64,000 nt of DNA from Elysia chlorotica (Eukaryota > Mollusca > Gastropoda > Plakobranchidae). Each line of letters opens with the position of its first letter. Position 1 is the first letter of the stretch. This document shows, piece after piece, positions 1-12,383 of the stretch. The translations under genes were made by a program, and so were the position numbers. The notes beneath the pieces were generated by a model. It was not told the origin of the DNA, did not search any database, and was given only the letters and a program-made list of their open reading frames with translations. Location of the stretch: assembly GCA_003991915.1 (NCBI GenBank), contig RQTK01000004.1, forward strand, positions 1-64,000. The letters run 5' to 3'.

Positions 1-582
1 AAAACACATTTAAGCTAATGTAGTTGACTATGGCGAAATCTTTGGTGACACTGGGCACTGTGCCCCCTTGCGTTTACTAACTCACCGACGCCACTGGCTA
101 GATTACCCACCACCTTCACTGGCTCAGCAAAAAAGTCAGAGTCGGTTTCGCGTAGATATGGTGTTTCTGACGGCCGCCTTACCTTGAGTGCTTTTGGCTG
201 GCGGCCGCCAGGTGGACTCTGGGTAGCCCTGGCGGGTTGGTCAGAGTGGCGTGCTGCACCGGGAGAGCGGTGCTCTAAAGTTAGAGAAAAATGGAGCGTT
301 GGAAAAAGAATAAATGTAACTTTTTAACCTGCAAATACGATTTTTTTTCCTTCTTATGAAGTGGAAATGTACCGTATGAACATTACAATAATAATGCTGT
401 ACCTGTATTTAAAAAAAAAAAAATTTTTTTTAGGAAAACAAAAAGTAGCATAAACAATTTTAAGAACATCGTATTTTTATATTCTGTAATGAAATCAAAA
501 ATAGTTTTAAATTAAGACACAAACAAAATCGGAGCATAGGGAAAATACCATAGATGGAGAGATAGAAAGAAAGAGACAGAGG

Positions 583-618
<36 letters not shown>

Positions 619-679
619 TTGTAGTTGAGTTGGTTTAACGTCCGACGTCAGCATTGTATAGGCTAGAGTGATAGAGAGA

Positions 680-725
<46 letters not shown>

Positions 726-1074
726 CAGAGACAGACGGACCGACAGACAGAGAAATTAACAGTTAAAGATACTTAATAGAAAATTAAAAGTAAATGTTAA
801 ACACCACTGGGGAAATAAACACAAATGGATAAATGAGAGGAAGTGTGTGTGTGTGAGAGAGAGAGAGAGAAAGAGATAGATAGATAGAGAGGGGGGGAGA
901 TATGGGGAGAGGATAGGCGCAATTAATAATAAAGACAAGATAATAGTACATGTATTGACCGTAAATGGAATCAGAAATGTTGTACATTTCATTCTTATTC
1001 ACTAAGGATAAACATAAAGTTTACAAAACATTGGGGAAACACACACAGATAGGATAGATAGAGTGTGAGAGAAG

Positions 1075-1113
<39 letters not shown>

Positions 1114-1758
1114 ATAGGGAGATGAGAGGAGAGAAGCAATTAATAATAAAGACAAGACATGTACATGTAGCCTATTGACTTTACCAGAAAAAATCTGTAC
1201 ATTTTATTCAAATTCACTAGGGATAAATATTAAGTGTCTTCAGTTTTTTTCAGATAACTTGTCATTACTTGATGTCAATTAAGTAGATTTGAATAGACAC
1301 TCAATAACATATTTAATAAGTAAATATCCAGATCTATATCTAGATTTATATTTTTCAAACTCTTGGTCGTGTATTAAAGAGGCTTGGAATGAAAATCTTC
1401 ATAAACTTTTTGTATACCATAGATCTAGATCTGTTTATTTATAAATTTTCTGGTTCTGATAACGATATAGGGCTTTAAACTTATAGGCATAACATAAAAT
1501 CTAGAATTGCTTTACACTAGCCTAGATCTTGATCTTTCTAACTATTAGATCTTGATCTAAATCTCAATATAAATTTAAATTCTACCCTTGATGCTATGTC
1601 ATCGAGATATGGATGTGCTAAAGACTTGTATACATAGGCCTAGATGTAGATCTAGATTTGAATACGGTATCTAACTAGATTAGACTAGATTCAAGTTGTA
1701 TTTTCAGAAACATAGGCCTACTTATCTTTGATACATAGAAGATCTAGATAACACCAAG

Positions 1759-1810
<52 letters not shown>

Positions 1811-1975
1811 ACGACAATGAAATTATGAATTCAAAATTAATTCGTATCTCCCGCATAGTAACATCAGCCTTGAAATGACTGAGGTAGACCACAAGACCGG
1901 CCGGACCACATCACACCCATATCGTTTTTCGGTTGACTAGGTCCGTCCATTTAGGTCGCAATGGGCAGAAGGCAG
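1..1975. other. intergenic, microsatellite-rich, no gene seen
   Basis: I see no convincing coding exon here. The stretch carries GA-type microsatellites (about 580-615, 670-720, 855-875, 1075-1110), a poly(A) run at about 1762-1805, a SINE tail fragment, and an AT-rich block (about 1320-1745) full of overlapping AGATCT/TCTAGA words. Open frames here are low-complexity translations of the repeats. Confidence 0.7.
615..672 (-). mobile_element. SINE 3'-tail fragment inside GA microsatellite
   Basis: On the minus strand it ends like the full SINE copy at 31615-31868: a block ending GACGTTAAACCAAC, preceded by CTAGCCTATACAATGCTGAC. It is only about 60 bases long and has (GA)n on both sides. It is nearly the same as the fragment at 9396-9452. 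Confidence 0.7.
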
Positions 1976-3050
1976 AAGTGTGTGCATGTGTGTTCTTTTT
2001 ATCTTTATCAAACCGTTGATGTTTGAATTTTCAATATCCGGACTCGCCTTTCACTCTACTCTATGAATAATCGAGGCCAAACAGTCAATCCGCTTATCTT
2101 ATCCAGGCCATCCATTTTGCCGCCTTTCCTGTCTTGGTTCCCAAAGTTTTAAACTACCAAAGTGGTACATTTTCATCCTAGAATTGATTGCGCCTTTCAC
2201 TAGGATGAGTTCGTTTGAACAAAAGAATAACTTTTTTTTTCATTGGACTAATTTGAACTTTATCCCGACCTTTTTTTTCGGAAAGCCTTTTATTTGGTTC
2301 ATCTAAAAGACTGGCACGTTTTCTAAATTTCCCATTACTTGGGCATGTGCTCTTACTTGTTGGCATTGTGCGCGGTTTGCTTCTTTGTTCTATCGTTTTG
2401 GTTTTTTATTTCTTCTCCAATTTTAAAGAAAATTGTATCGACTTGCCCTCGATGATTGGGTACCCCCACTGCCATTGGGTGTTCACGAGTAAGAGTGTTG
2501 GAACACGCGATAATGGAGAAATCCCTCGCTCTAAGAAATATTTATTTATGCCACTTTAGCTTTTTGTTTTTCTTTGCCATTTTATTCTTTCCTCGCAGAA
2601 GTATGCCATTTCGGTCGAAAGAGGGAGGGGGAGCAAAATTATGCCAATATTATGCCAAAAAAGGCAAATTTAATTAAAAACCATAAAACCCAATTTTAAA
2701 AAAAATCAATGCTATAATGTTTACAAAACTCATTAAAATTGTTTCGTTTCATGAAAAACATCTAAAAAGCAGATATATACCAGACTATGTAGAAGTAGGC
2801 CTACACTATTACCTTCACCGCTACTCGTGGGTGAAAAAAACCCGGCCTGTGAAAAATCTGCGTAACTCTTATTAATGGTACCAATTTTAAAAGTCAAACC
2901 AATTAATAGACATGTATTCGTCATGTGTTTTGAGTTCCTAATTAAAGTTCCTAATAAGAATTCTTTCCTTGAAGCTAATCCAATCGTGAGTGAAAAACTC
3001 ACCTACACTTGTAAATAAGCTTTAGCAACGCTTATAATTATAATACATGT

Positions 3051-3055
<5 letters not shown>

Positions 3056-3103
<48 letters not shown>

Positions 3104-3135
3104 ATATATATATAATATATATATATATAATCTAT
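3056..3135. repeat. (CT)n followed by (AT)n microsatellite
   Basis: A simple CT dinucleotide run passes directly into alternating AT and then CTAT repeats. It lies in the spacer of the inverted repeat. Confidence 0.95.
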
Positions 3136-3431
3136 CTATCTACATGGTTATCTATCTATACTAAATATAAATTATATAATATTAGGAGACCTGTATATAA
3201 CAAGAGATGCATAATTGGATGGACAGTAGAGAGAAGAAGAGAGAAAACTAGAGGGAAAGGGTGTCTGTTATTAGTGTGCATGAAGGATATGTTCAATACA
3301 CTGTCCCTCCAGGAAGATGCGTCCGCACCGAATGCATCCAGTGGTCTTCCGCAAATTGTCTCTTTTTTACCAACAATTTGGCCTCGTAAACAGCGTTTTG
3401 GTTTTCCTGCAGGTAATACCCTTTTATACCT

Positions 3432-3433
<2 letters not shown>

Positions 3434-3489
<56 letters not shown>

Positions 3490-3547
3490 GTGGTGGTGGT
3501 GATGGTGCTGGTGCTGGTGCTGGTGCTGGTGCTGGTGCTGGTGGTGA
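3434..3547. repeat. (GA)n then (GGTGCT)n microsatellite
   Basis: About 55 bases of GA repeat are followed by about 60 bases of GGTGGT/GGTGCT hexamers. It lies in the spacer of the inverted repeat. Confidence 0.95.
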
Positions 3548-4358
3548 AGGTAATAAATGTAGTGTAATTTTACATTCTCAAGTAGTCTGGTTTTAAAAGC
3601 ACGCAAGAACGTGCATAAATATCAGGGGGGTCGCGAAAATTATGGGAAATTTTGCGTATTTTTTGTTGTTGTTGTTGTTTTTTACATAATGTTAGCATCA
3701 TTTTGTTCCCAAAACGGCATAATTCCACGGGGACAGAACAGGGTAAATGATAAGTGACATCAACAAATAACAAAGTAATAATCATTAGATAGAGCAAGGG
3801 AACTCTCCAATATTGCGTGTTCCAACATTCTTACTCGTGCAACAGCCATAATTTATGATTGTCAGTCACCGAACACATGTCGATATACATTTCTATTAAA
3901 CTAGAGAAGACAAAAGAAAACAAAACGGTAAAACATAGAAGCAAACTGCGCTCTATGCCAAAACGTTTTAGAGTATATGCCCAAAGTAAACCCCGTAAAA
4001 AGATTAGAACAAACTTATCCTATTAAAAGGCGATATCGATTCAAGGATGAATATCACTTTGGTAGTTTGGAACTTTTGGAACAACGGGATAAAAAGCGGC
4101 ATAATTTATTATCTTGATAAGATGATTAGATTAACCGTTTGAGGTCGATTATTCAGGGATCAGAATGAAAAGCGAGTCCGGATATTGAAGACATGAAAAA
4201 TCGCCCTTTTGATTCAAATAAAAAGAACATACACATACACACACATACACACACACAAAGCCTAGAGTACAGTATGAATGGTAGGGACAGGTTGGAATGT
4301 TGGGGTGTGCCTAGATGTGTATATATATGTGCAGAGATGTGAGAGTAGATATATATAT

Positions 4359-4361
<3 letters not shown>

Positions 4362-4418
<57 letters not shown>
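4362..4418. repeat. (GA)n microsatellite
   Basis: A nearly perfect GA run just outside the right arm of the long inverted repeat, preceded by a short TA run. Confidence 0.95.
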
Positions 4419-4421
<3 letters not shown>

Positions 4422-4559
4422 ACGTGATACAGAGGGAGATAGAAAGTAAATATGTAAACAGAGTATAATTATGGTACAAAGTTTATCGATTTCTAAAAAA
4501 AGCCTAATTTTGTGTTCATTAACATTTCCATTGATTTGGTCCGATTCGCGTGATATTGT

Positions 4560-5998
4560 ATATTATTCTTAAGGTGATTCCGTTTGTTCTTTTCTCAAGT
4601 TTGGAACTGCATAGTGCCTGGAACGCTGGTTCTACATGGGTATATATGTTTTATTTTTTCGTATTGAGGGCGGTCTGGTTGTGGCACTGTTTTTGGATAT
4701 GGGTTCGAGTCTCCCACTTGGTTGGGGTGCTTTTGATGGCGCTTTTTTCTCTTTGTGAAAGGCGTTGTTTGTGACTTGAAAGCAATGCGGTAGCGTATTC
4801 TGTTGTTTATCAGGTTGAGCCCTAAGAAGTATCCCACAAGAGGAAAATCTTCTATTTGCTTGATGGCTTCAGTGATGAACTTCAGCCTCATGGCTTTTAC
4901 CTTGGATTTGCAGTTTAATACCCCTTTCTTGCAATCCTTGGCTATGCCCTAACATCTATGGCTCTAAAAGTGGATTTAAACAGAAAAGGCAGTATTATTT
5001 TTTTTTTTTTTGTAGTTTTTTTTTTTTTTTTTTTTGGTTGTGTGAAGATGTAGAGCAACTGAGTCAGACTTTTGACATTGATGATACGGGTTCTCCCATA
5101 TATCGTGGTATGCTTGGTAACGTAGATGCTCACCATGTCTAAGTATTTCCTGATTAATTTTTTTTCCAGGGCTCTTTTGTTATTGGTTCGAATCCATTGG
5201 TGAAGGTCAATCCGTAAATCTTCATCTCTTCTTGGGTATTGATTCCTAAAGGAGGACTGCCTCTACCTGTCCTAGGTCCTATATTCATAATGCATGTTGT
5301 TTGCTTGTTGTTGTTTTTGTTGCTGTTTTGTTGTGTTTATTTTAGTTCTGCTCGCTTTTCCAAAATCTTCAAATTTTTTGATGATGTTGATTATTGATAT
5401 ATTGTTTGTTGGTGTCATCTGCAAAGGCTTTTATTTTTTAATGGATTCCTCCTGGTAAGGTTATCCCTGTGATTGTCGGGTCTTGTCTAATGCTTTCAAG
5501 GAGTGGCTCTAATACTTTGGTGTATAGAAGCGGGGACAGGCTAGATCCTTGTCCCACCGACCTGGTTAATTCTATTTCTCTTGTTAGTTGTTGGTTGGCT
5601 ATTGCTCATAGATGTATAAATAGAACATTTAGACATGTGCTATTGCTTGACTAGTGGGGCGGTCGTACAGTATTCGAATCCATTAAATTTTATTAAACCA
5701 GTCCCCCAAATTATTAGCTTCCAGTGCTTTGTGCAATGAGGAGTATGATACTCTGTCAAAGGCTTTTTTCTGGTCTAGACTTAATAAAAATTCTGGCTTT
5801 GATGTTTTTGTGTTTAGAATTAGTGATAATTCCTCTGATGTTGTGTAAGTGATTTTGTATCTGTTGCCCTTGACTGCACACTGTTGGTCTTTATGTATCA
5901 ATTTGCTCATGTGTGACTGCAATCTTGCTGATAATCTTGGTTTCCGAATTCAAGAGCGATTTAGTGCTGCATTTTTAATGTCAGTTTTGTTTACCGGG

Positions 5999-6034
<36 letters not shown>

Positions 6035-6960
6035 CGGTAGGCTGCTTCTTTCCATCGCATGATCTGTGACGTGTTTCATTATCACTGACATTTTTTTTGA
6101 AGGTTATATAAAATTCGTTGGTGATGCCGTCGGGTCCCGAGAATTTATTTCTATTGAGCTACCCTATGATCCTCTTTAGCTCCTGTTTTGAGAAGGGATC
6201 TTTCATGGTTAGCTTTTCTTCGTAGTTGATTTTTTTTTTTACAGAACTGTGTGTAGGCCCTATCTGTTCTTTGTTTTTTCATTCCTTAATTCATTGTCTG
6301 TGTGCAATTCTCTAAAGAAAACCTCATATTTGTATTTAATTTCTCCCTGATATGTGGTCGTTGGTCCATACCTTTTGGTTATTTCGGTTAGCACCCTTTC
6401 TTGTATGTTTTGTTCCCTCATTAGTTAATGTTTCGTTGGTATAACTTCATGCTTCGTATCTTTTCTGCACCTCACGACAGCTCCCCTGTATGCCTATTTC
6501 TTTTTCTCCAAGATGAACCAATTCTCTTTGCAGCACTATCCTAGTGCTTTGGTCTATCTGTTGTATCTAACATGGTTCAAATTCCCTTGATTGCCTGACT
6601 AGTGCCTATTGCCTATCTTCTTTGCTTATTTTTTTGTGTGTGTGGAAATGTCTGCTTCTTGTGCGGATGCGCTGATTGATACGTCTCCATATCTCTGGTC
6701 TTCTCTTCCTATACTTTGTGCTTCTTTTAATTTGGTTTTTGTTTCCTTATTTTTCAGTATCTCGTTGGTGAGATTTGCGCTTATGCTGTGTGATTTTATT
6801 TCGTAAATTTCTATAGACACTGCTAATCGGTCAGAGATCTTGTCTGTGCTGATGTGTTGTCTAGTTTAAACTTTCCACAAAGTATTCTATTTCTGCGCTC
6901 GAATAATGTGTTGAGGACTTTTGATGTCTAAATCGGGTGCAATATCACCGGTTATAAAAT
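4560..6960 (-). mobile_element. decayed L1/Tx1-type LINE, reverse-transcriptase region
   Basis: The minus strand shows non-LTR reverse-transcriptase landmarks in the right order but in several frames. First comes a linker region ending EVFFRELHTDNE (about 6300-6400), then SGPDGITNEFY (about 6140). Motif A is LDQKKAFDRVSY (within 5683-5922), followed by a motif B region GQGSSLSPLLYTKVLEPL (about 5510-5560). Motif C is AFADDT (about 5415-5430), and the downstream segment with VGYFLGLNLIN is within 4595-4891. The SPLLY/VLEPL style fits the L1/Tx1 clade. Poly(A)/poly(T) runs and frame changes show it is an old, dead copy. The ends are approximate. Confidence 0.8.
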
Positions 6961-7867
6961 ACACATTTACGACACAACGTCACATAAGCTTACAATGCAT
7001 TAGTTCGTACCGAGGATAGGGGCCTACAGATCGCAGTTAGCCACTGTTCGTACCCATTCGGAAGTTGTAATAGTCACCAGCTGTCTCGTTTCTCTACGTA
7101 TCTAGATTCTATAATGATTAAGCTTATTTTATTTTATTTTAATAATCGAATTTCAGCTGCCCATCCATTTTATTGCCCACATGCTAGGGATCACAAAATT
7201 CAAGTAGTGTCTTTTTTATTTTTTAATTAAAGTCATAGATCTATCAAATCTTATACAATAAAAAACAATACTAGATCTAGATTTACTAACTTGTAAGCAG
7301 TGTAAAGATTAAGATCATGTATCCATACTTTAAACCGAATTGCCATTTTCGAATACATGATGTTATTGATGGTGGATCTGAAATTTCTGAATTATGTAGA
7401 TGTAGATCTAGATAGATCTAATTTCTATAAAACAATCAGCATCTAGTCGAGATCTAAACCTTAACTTTAATAATAAATTTTTAGGGTATAGATATGAACT
7501 TTTTGACATATGTTCAATGGATGCAATTTTACCCTGCAACGTACTTACGACCCAAAAACGTTAAACAAGGAGAGAGTTTTGCTAAGTCACCACTGCTCCG
7601 ACCAGGAAATTATTTTAGAACAAAAAGTACTTACAAAGAGCAAGATCTAAAATTTAGATGGATCTAAACTCTGTATAGAGTTTAGATTAGTGTGAATAGC
7701 AAAACAAGAACAAAAACACTATTTGTAGACCTATATCTACTACTCTACAATTCATAAACTCTCGCCTTTTAATAGTTATTATATTGGACAATTTTTGTTG
7801 TTTTTATTCTTTTAGCATTTTTCATTCATAGGTTCATAATAATTTCTATGCATAATTTACAGCTACT
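6961..7867. other. 5' flank of ACSS3, no gene seen
   Basis: AT-rich sequence with several AGATCTAGAT-type words (about 7260-7450 and 7640-7690). I see no coding exon. A pyrimidine-poor AG at 7860-7861, just before the ACSS3 start codon, could be the acceptor of a 5'-UTR intron, but this is weak. Confidence 0.5.
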
Positions 7868-8157
7868 ATGGCAAGGCATGGCACGCTCTGGGCTAAAGGA
7901 ATGTGTGGGACTTCAAGTTATTTCTCAAAATTGATGCGACTATGCCCAGCCACCTGTGGTTATGGCAAACTTGTGTCCCTTTACAAATTCCCCTGTAGTG
8001 TGATTTCTGCAAGCCGTTGGCGAAGCTCTTACTCTGAAGTTTTCCATCGATCGTTGGCGAGTCCCAATGAGTTCTGGGCAGAAGCTGCAGAGAGTCTTCA
8101 TTGGTTTAAAAAATGGGATCGAGTTCTCGACCGCAGCAAAGAGCCTCTGAACCAGTG
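7868..8157 (+). CDS. ACSS3: ACSS3 coding exon 1 (mitochondrial leader, N-terminus)
   Basis: It begins at ATG with A at -3 and G at +4, a good initiation context. The first 40 or so residues are rich in Lys, Arg and Ser and poor in acidic residues, as in a mitochondrial presequence. The end, with FWAEAAESLHWFKKWDRVLD (FW.E.AE...WFKKWD.VLD), is the conserved ACS N-terminal motif. The donor follows ACCAGTG and leaves two bases of a Trp codon, completed by the next exon. Confidence 0.92.
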
Positions 8158-8506
8158 GTATGTTTTATGTTGGCGGCATTTTTTCACTTTTCAAAACCAA
8201 CATTTTTTGCATGTGGTGAAGAAAGTTAATTTTCCATTTTAAAGTTTGTGGTTTTGGTGAGGAGTTTCAAATCCGATTTAATACAGGATTTATAAAAAAA
8301 ATTATTAAAACCCTGATGGGTTCAGATAATGGTTGTGTAACTTCACTCAAAAGGGAGTCGGGAGGGGGATATCTAGTAACAATTTATGTTGTAACTTGTA
8401 TATTGAGCTCTGATGTTGCTGTCGCTTGTCAGTCTTTTTAATATTTATTTTTATCTTTGCTGCTCATCTAAAAAGTTGTAACAATTGAAATTTTTCATGG
8501 TCTGAG

Positions 8507-8651
8507 GTTCCCTGGAGGTGAGCTGAACACATGTTACAACGCGATAGATCGACATGTGGAGGCGGGTCGTGGTGAACAAACTGCCCTAATACATGACAGC
8601 CCTGTCACAGATTCCATCACACATACTACCTATTCCCAGTTACAGGCTTCG
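8507..8651 (+). CDS. ACSS3: ACSS3 coding exon 2
   Basis: The first base completes the Trp codon and the frame then reads FPGGELNTCYNAIDRHVE, the very conserved family motif, through HDSPVTDS to SQLQAS. The acceptor is TCTGAG and the donor is GTAACA. It ends in phase 0. Confidence 0.93.
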
Positions 8652-9086
8652 GTAACAGATATTTTCATATTCACTTGAATATTTGGTTGGTTTTGACGAA
8701 ATAACATTCTGCCTTAAGACTGATTAAAAAGCAAAACTTGCAGTTATTTCAAATTTGAGTCATGTGGCTAAAAAGTAGAACATTAGCTTCTGAAAATAAG
8801 ATTTTTTTTTTTTAATGGATCTTTATAAATAACCAGCAGTGAATATGTAGTACTCTACCCCAGCCCATTCATTCAAGTACAACTAATCAGTATTTTGAAT
8901 ATTGATCCGTTTTTTTTTTTAATGGTTTTAATGATTTAACATTTTAATACACAGATCAGTTCTTTGTTCTATGACTTTTAAAAAAAATGTGTACAGTGGT
9001 CTTTGTCTCAAAATCTGCCCCTTTATAGACAAGGAAAGTAGGTTCTATGTTGAGGAGATGAATAGTAGGCTAATACGTGATGATTT

Positions 9087-9300
9087 TTGTACATTCATAG
9101 GTTCCCTGAGTTGTTTTTATATATCTTTGTTTTGTTTTGCTTTTTACATTCTTACTGTGGGCCGTCAGTTTGCTGTAGCTGTCTACACAGCTCAAACATT
9201 CTTATATATCTATTGAAATGGTTAACACTGGTTAAAGGAAGAGAATATAATTTGTTTAAAATTTTTTTTAATGTGCATTTGCGTACCCTTAAACCATTGC
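9087..9300. repeat. start of dispersed repeat shared with 12865-12935
   Basis: The words TTCATAGGTTCC..TGAG and GGCC.TCAGTTTG occur here and again at about 12868-12932. This suggests that a larger diverged block (about 9090-10260) is related to about 12870-14840. Nothing coding is seen. Confidence 0.5.
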
Positions 9301-9305
9301 GTCAC

Positions 9306-9306
<1 letters not shown>

Positions 9307-9356
<50 letters not shown>

Positions 9357-9396
9357 CCTTAAACCATTGCGTCAGATAGAGAGAGAGAGAGAGAGT
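9307..9396. repeat. (GA)n microsatellite with internal duplication
   Basis: GA runs at 9307-9353 and 9378-9394 are each preceded by the same words GTACCCTTAAACCATTGCGT, so the junction sequence plus repeat has been duplicated in tandem. Confidence 0.9.
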
Positions 9397-9452
9397 ACTT
9401 GTAGTTGAGTTGGTTTAACATCCCACGTCAGCATTGTATAGGCTAGAGTGAT
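9396..9452 (-). mobile_element. SINE 3'-tail fragment next to GA microsatellite
   Basis: Nearly identical to the fragment at 615-672: on the minus strand it reads CTAGCCTATACAATGCTGAC and then a block ending TTAAACCAACTCAAC. GA repeats lie on both sides. Confidence 0.7.
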
Positions 9453-9820
9453 AGAGAGAGAGGGAGAGAGAGAAGGAGTGAGGGATGGGAAAAAGAAAAA
9501 GAGGAAAGAAATGGAATATAGAAAAAAGAGAGAGAGAGAGGAAGGACCCTTTCACTTAAGATTCAGTAAACAAATCCTTAGAAGTGTGCTGATTAGTTGA
9601 GAGCAGTGTTGGGCGAGATAGAACAATTAGGCTGCTTGTTAAATGGTAAACTCAGGCTTACTTCTCAGTGATGAGACACATGCCCACCCTCACATAACAT
9701 AACAACAACTATCCACATCATTTTTCATTCAGGGGGCAGACCCTACTTATAGTACTATTAGGAGGGAGGGGTTAAGGTCCGTCTGTTAATATCTCCATGT
9801 AAAACCCTTTTGAGTCCCCT

Positions 9821-10026
9821 TTTGGGGCACGGTAATCCAGGGGTAGAACACCGGCTGCCAACCCAGAGGGTCTGTGGTTCGAGCCCTGGCGATTTTGCTT
9901 CCTATTGGTTAGATCGGTGTCAGTTTAATGTGACTGTCTGAGACAGGAGTCATAGTATTCCCGCCCTCTTGTGTGTGGCAGCACATAAAATTGTCAGACG
10001 TCAGTCTTGGGGCCCATCCACAATAT
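9821..10026 (+). mobile_element. SINE copy (tRNA-derived head and body)
   Basis: The plus-strand tRNA-like head has an A-box-like GGTAATCCAGGGGTAGAACA and a B-box-like GGTTCGAGCCC. The shared body follows: GTGTCAGTTTAATGTGAC, GAGACAGGAGTCAT, TGTGTGGCAGCACATAAAAT and GGGCCCATCCACAATAT. The 3' end is missing. Confidence 0.85.
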
Positions 10027-11100
10027 CCTTCCACCCTTCAAATCGCATGTATTCAGAGGTAAAATTATTTTTTAACTGGAAACCATCTAGCTCTCTTAAA
10101 GTTAAACCAGGTTCTGTAAGTACATGTGATGCCAAGAGCAGGTTTCTAGTGGGATAAAAGAAAAAGAAAAAACGTTTCACAGAAATAGCGAGTTCCAAGA
10201 GGGAGTGGGTTTGTAAGAGGAGAATCCTTACACAGGTACGACTGTGCTATTAGACAGATTTTTTTTTTTACTAAACTAGTAGCAATAACAGGTATGTCAT
10301 CACTGAGCCAGCAGGATTACTTTTACTTATCAATATGTTTCTTAGTTCAGTTTCCATCCCATGGTGAAATTAAATTTTAAATGTGCCAAATTGTTCAAGG
10401 TGGATGCATTTGGACTACTAAGAGGGCAATAAACCAGATTGGGTTGGTTGTTTTGTTTTTATGGAAGAGGGGGGCGGGGGTATCTGGAAACGAATTAGGA
10501 AACTTCACTCATGCTGTGAAAGAAGCTAGATGATAATTACACCTAAAGCGCTTTTCTTTCAAGAATGGAAAGATTTGAAAAGTCACTGAAAAAGTACTGT
10601 GGAAATTTTGACCTTTTTCTATTATGACTAGTCTATTGCATGGTTTCCAGGATAACTTCATTGAATTTCCATCAATGATAATTGTTTCTTAGACTTGTAG
10701 ACAGGAAAATGCATTGTGTCAAATTCTCTTTCTCCAGACGTGGCAAGCTTGTATACATTTTGTTATGTTTATTTTTGTTGGAGATGATTTTTTTTTTCAA
10801 AAACAATGAAGTTGTTTGTTCTTTTTTATATGCAACTAGAAATATTAATTTTTTTTATAAGGAAGAGAGGTTAAAGTAATGGAATTCAACTGGTCGCTGG
10901 TATGCCAAAGCAGTACGTGTACTTACAAATTATGCTTTGGTTTGTCATGTAATAACTTTGAAAATCTTTAGTAAATCTTTGTCAGATCTTTTGCAAAGTG
11001 GAAACAATGGAATGATCGAAAAGTTGATTGATCTTACAATTTTGATTTGTTACGTCAAGATAATTTACGTATGAAACTGACAGTTGTATTTCCTACCCAG

Positions 11101-11289
11101 GTAAAACACTTTGCTGGAGCTTTGAGAGCTCAGGGTGTGGAGAAGGGAGACGTCGTCCTCATCTACATGCCCATGATCCCTGAGGCTGTGGTGGCCATGA
11201 TGGCGTGCGCCCGCATCGGGGCTGTGCATAATCTGGTGTTTGGCGGGTTTGCGGCAAAGGAGTTATCCACCAGGATTGCTCACTCTAGG
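11101..11289 (+). CDS. ACSS3: ACSS3 coding exon 3
   Basis: Sixty-three codons in phase 0, flanked by TACCCAG and GTTGGT. It contains [16 protein letters not shown], then [17 protein letters not shown], the core of the first AMP-binding subdomain, ending STRIAHSR. Base composition is clearly more GC-rich than the surrounding introns. Confidence 0.95.
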
Positions 11290-11721
11290 GTTGGTTTGCT
11301 TCTTGCATGCTCTTTCTTTCCCCAGTGGATCTCATCTAATTATCATTTCAATTTATCAAGTTGCCATGACTTTTGCTTAAAAATGCATTCTGCCAAGCTC
11401 TTTTCTTTTAATTTTCATCATTTTATTTTTCTGAAAGTGCAAAGCTAGATTCCATTGAAGGCTGGACAGTGGACATCTATCCTGTGAATTAGGCTGGGTG
11501 GGCAGGGAATACACAACCCATTTCAATTTAAACTGATAATACATTAGAAAGTAGATCGATAGGGATGATTGGGCCCCCAAAAATCCTTCTTAATGTTGAA
11601 ATTACAAATGGAGATAAAGATGTTAACAATTTCAAGGAGTACGGGGCCAACTTTACTTTACTTTATCTTGAGATAATAATTTTATAAAAGTATTTCTTTT
11701 TTTAAATTTATTTGTTCCCAG

Positions 11722-11853
11722 CCTAAAGTTGTGGTGAGTGCCAGCTGTGGTGTGGAGCCAACACGCATAGTTATGTACAAGCCTCTCTTGGACGAGGCAA
11801 TTGAGATGAGTGAGTGGAAACCCAAAAGCTGTATCATCTTCAGCAGGCCTAAT
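11722..11853 (+). CDS. ACSS3: ACSS3 coding exon 4
   Basis: Forty-four codons in phase 0, reading PKVVVSASCGVEPTRIV and then PLLDEAIE to SRPN. The acceptor is TTCCCAG and the donor is GTGAGT. Confidence 0.95.
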
Positions 11854-12239
11854 GTGAGTTGGGTTATTTATTATACATATCTTGGCCTTAAAGTTATTGT
11901 TAGCAATAGAGAATGCGCCCTGATTATTTAACCAGTTGTCTGTTAAATATACATCACTTTACTTTATAAATTATATGATTTGGTATTTTTCCTAGTCAGA
12001 CTCATTTAGGTTGTTTATAACTGGCAGCTGTGTAGAATATTTGATTGCTGAAATGAACCAAATGTTTAGTTTATTTTGTTTTTCTAAGGTCTATGATTTT
12101 TCTGGCTAAAGTTTTGTTCATACCTATGGGTTTTTGGGGTTTTTTTTGGTTTTGTTTTTGTTTTTTTGTGTGCTTTTTTAAAAATAAGGCTTAAAGCCTT
12201 TGCTTTTTTTCTCTCCCTATCGGTCCAATCAATGCCCAG

Positions 12240-12383
12240 TTTGAGAGGGCCTCCCTGATTCCAGGACGAGATTTTGACTGGAATGATGCAATAAACACAG
12301 CTAAGTCAGTAGACTGTGTTCCTGTTCCTGCTACAGACCCAGTTTACATCCTCTACACATCTGGCACAACTGGTGTACCCAAG
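12240..12383 (+). CDS. ACSS3: ACSS3 coding exon 5 (first part of the ATP P-loop)
   Basis: Forty-eight codons in phase 0. It contains [11 protein letters not shown] and ends [13 protein letters not shown] (about residues 288-300), the phosphate-binding loop of the adenylate-forming family. The loop is completed by a Gly at the start of exon 6. The donor is GTCAGT. Confidence 0.95.

Larger units (their letters stand above)
1976..4255. repeat. long imperfect inverted repeat (foldback-like)
   Basis: The left arm (about 1976-2660) matches the reverse complement of the right arm (about 3595-4255), with many substitutions and small indels. Shared landmarks in order from the outside are a GT-rich stretch with GTTCTTTTTAT, CAATATCCGGACTCGC, GAATAATCGA, AACTACCAAAGTG, GCAGTTTGCTTCT (GCGGTTTGCTTCT on the left), ACGAGTAAGA.TGTTGGAACACGC and CTCGCTCTA (CTTGCTCTA on the right). 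The spacer (2670-3590) holds CT/AT and GA microsatellites and a GGTGCT repeat. I recognise no coding capacity. It may be a foldback or palindromic DNA transposon, or two opposed copies of one dispersed repeat. Confidence 0.75.

Noticed and set aside
3274-3606. Open frames with Arg-Glu or Leu-Ser/Val-Leu dipeptide runs
   Set aside because: They are translations of GA/CT and GGTGCT microsatellites. The same applies to frames at 4153-4479, 9087-9362, 13042-14347, 36538-36825 and 54929-55204.
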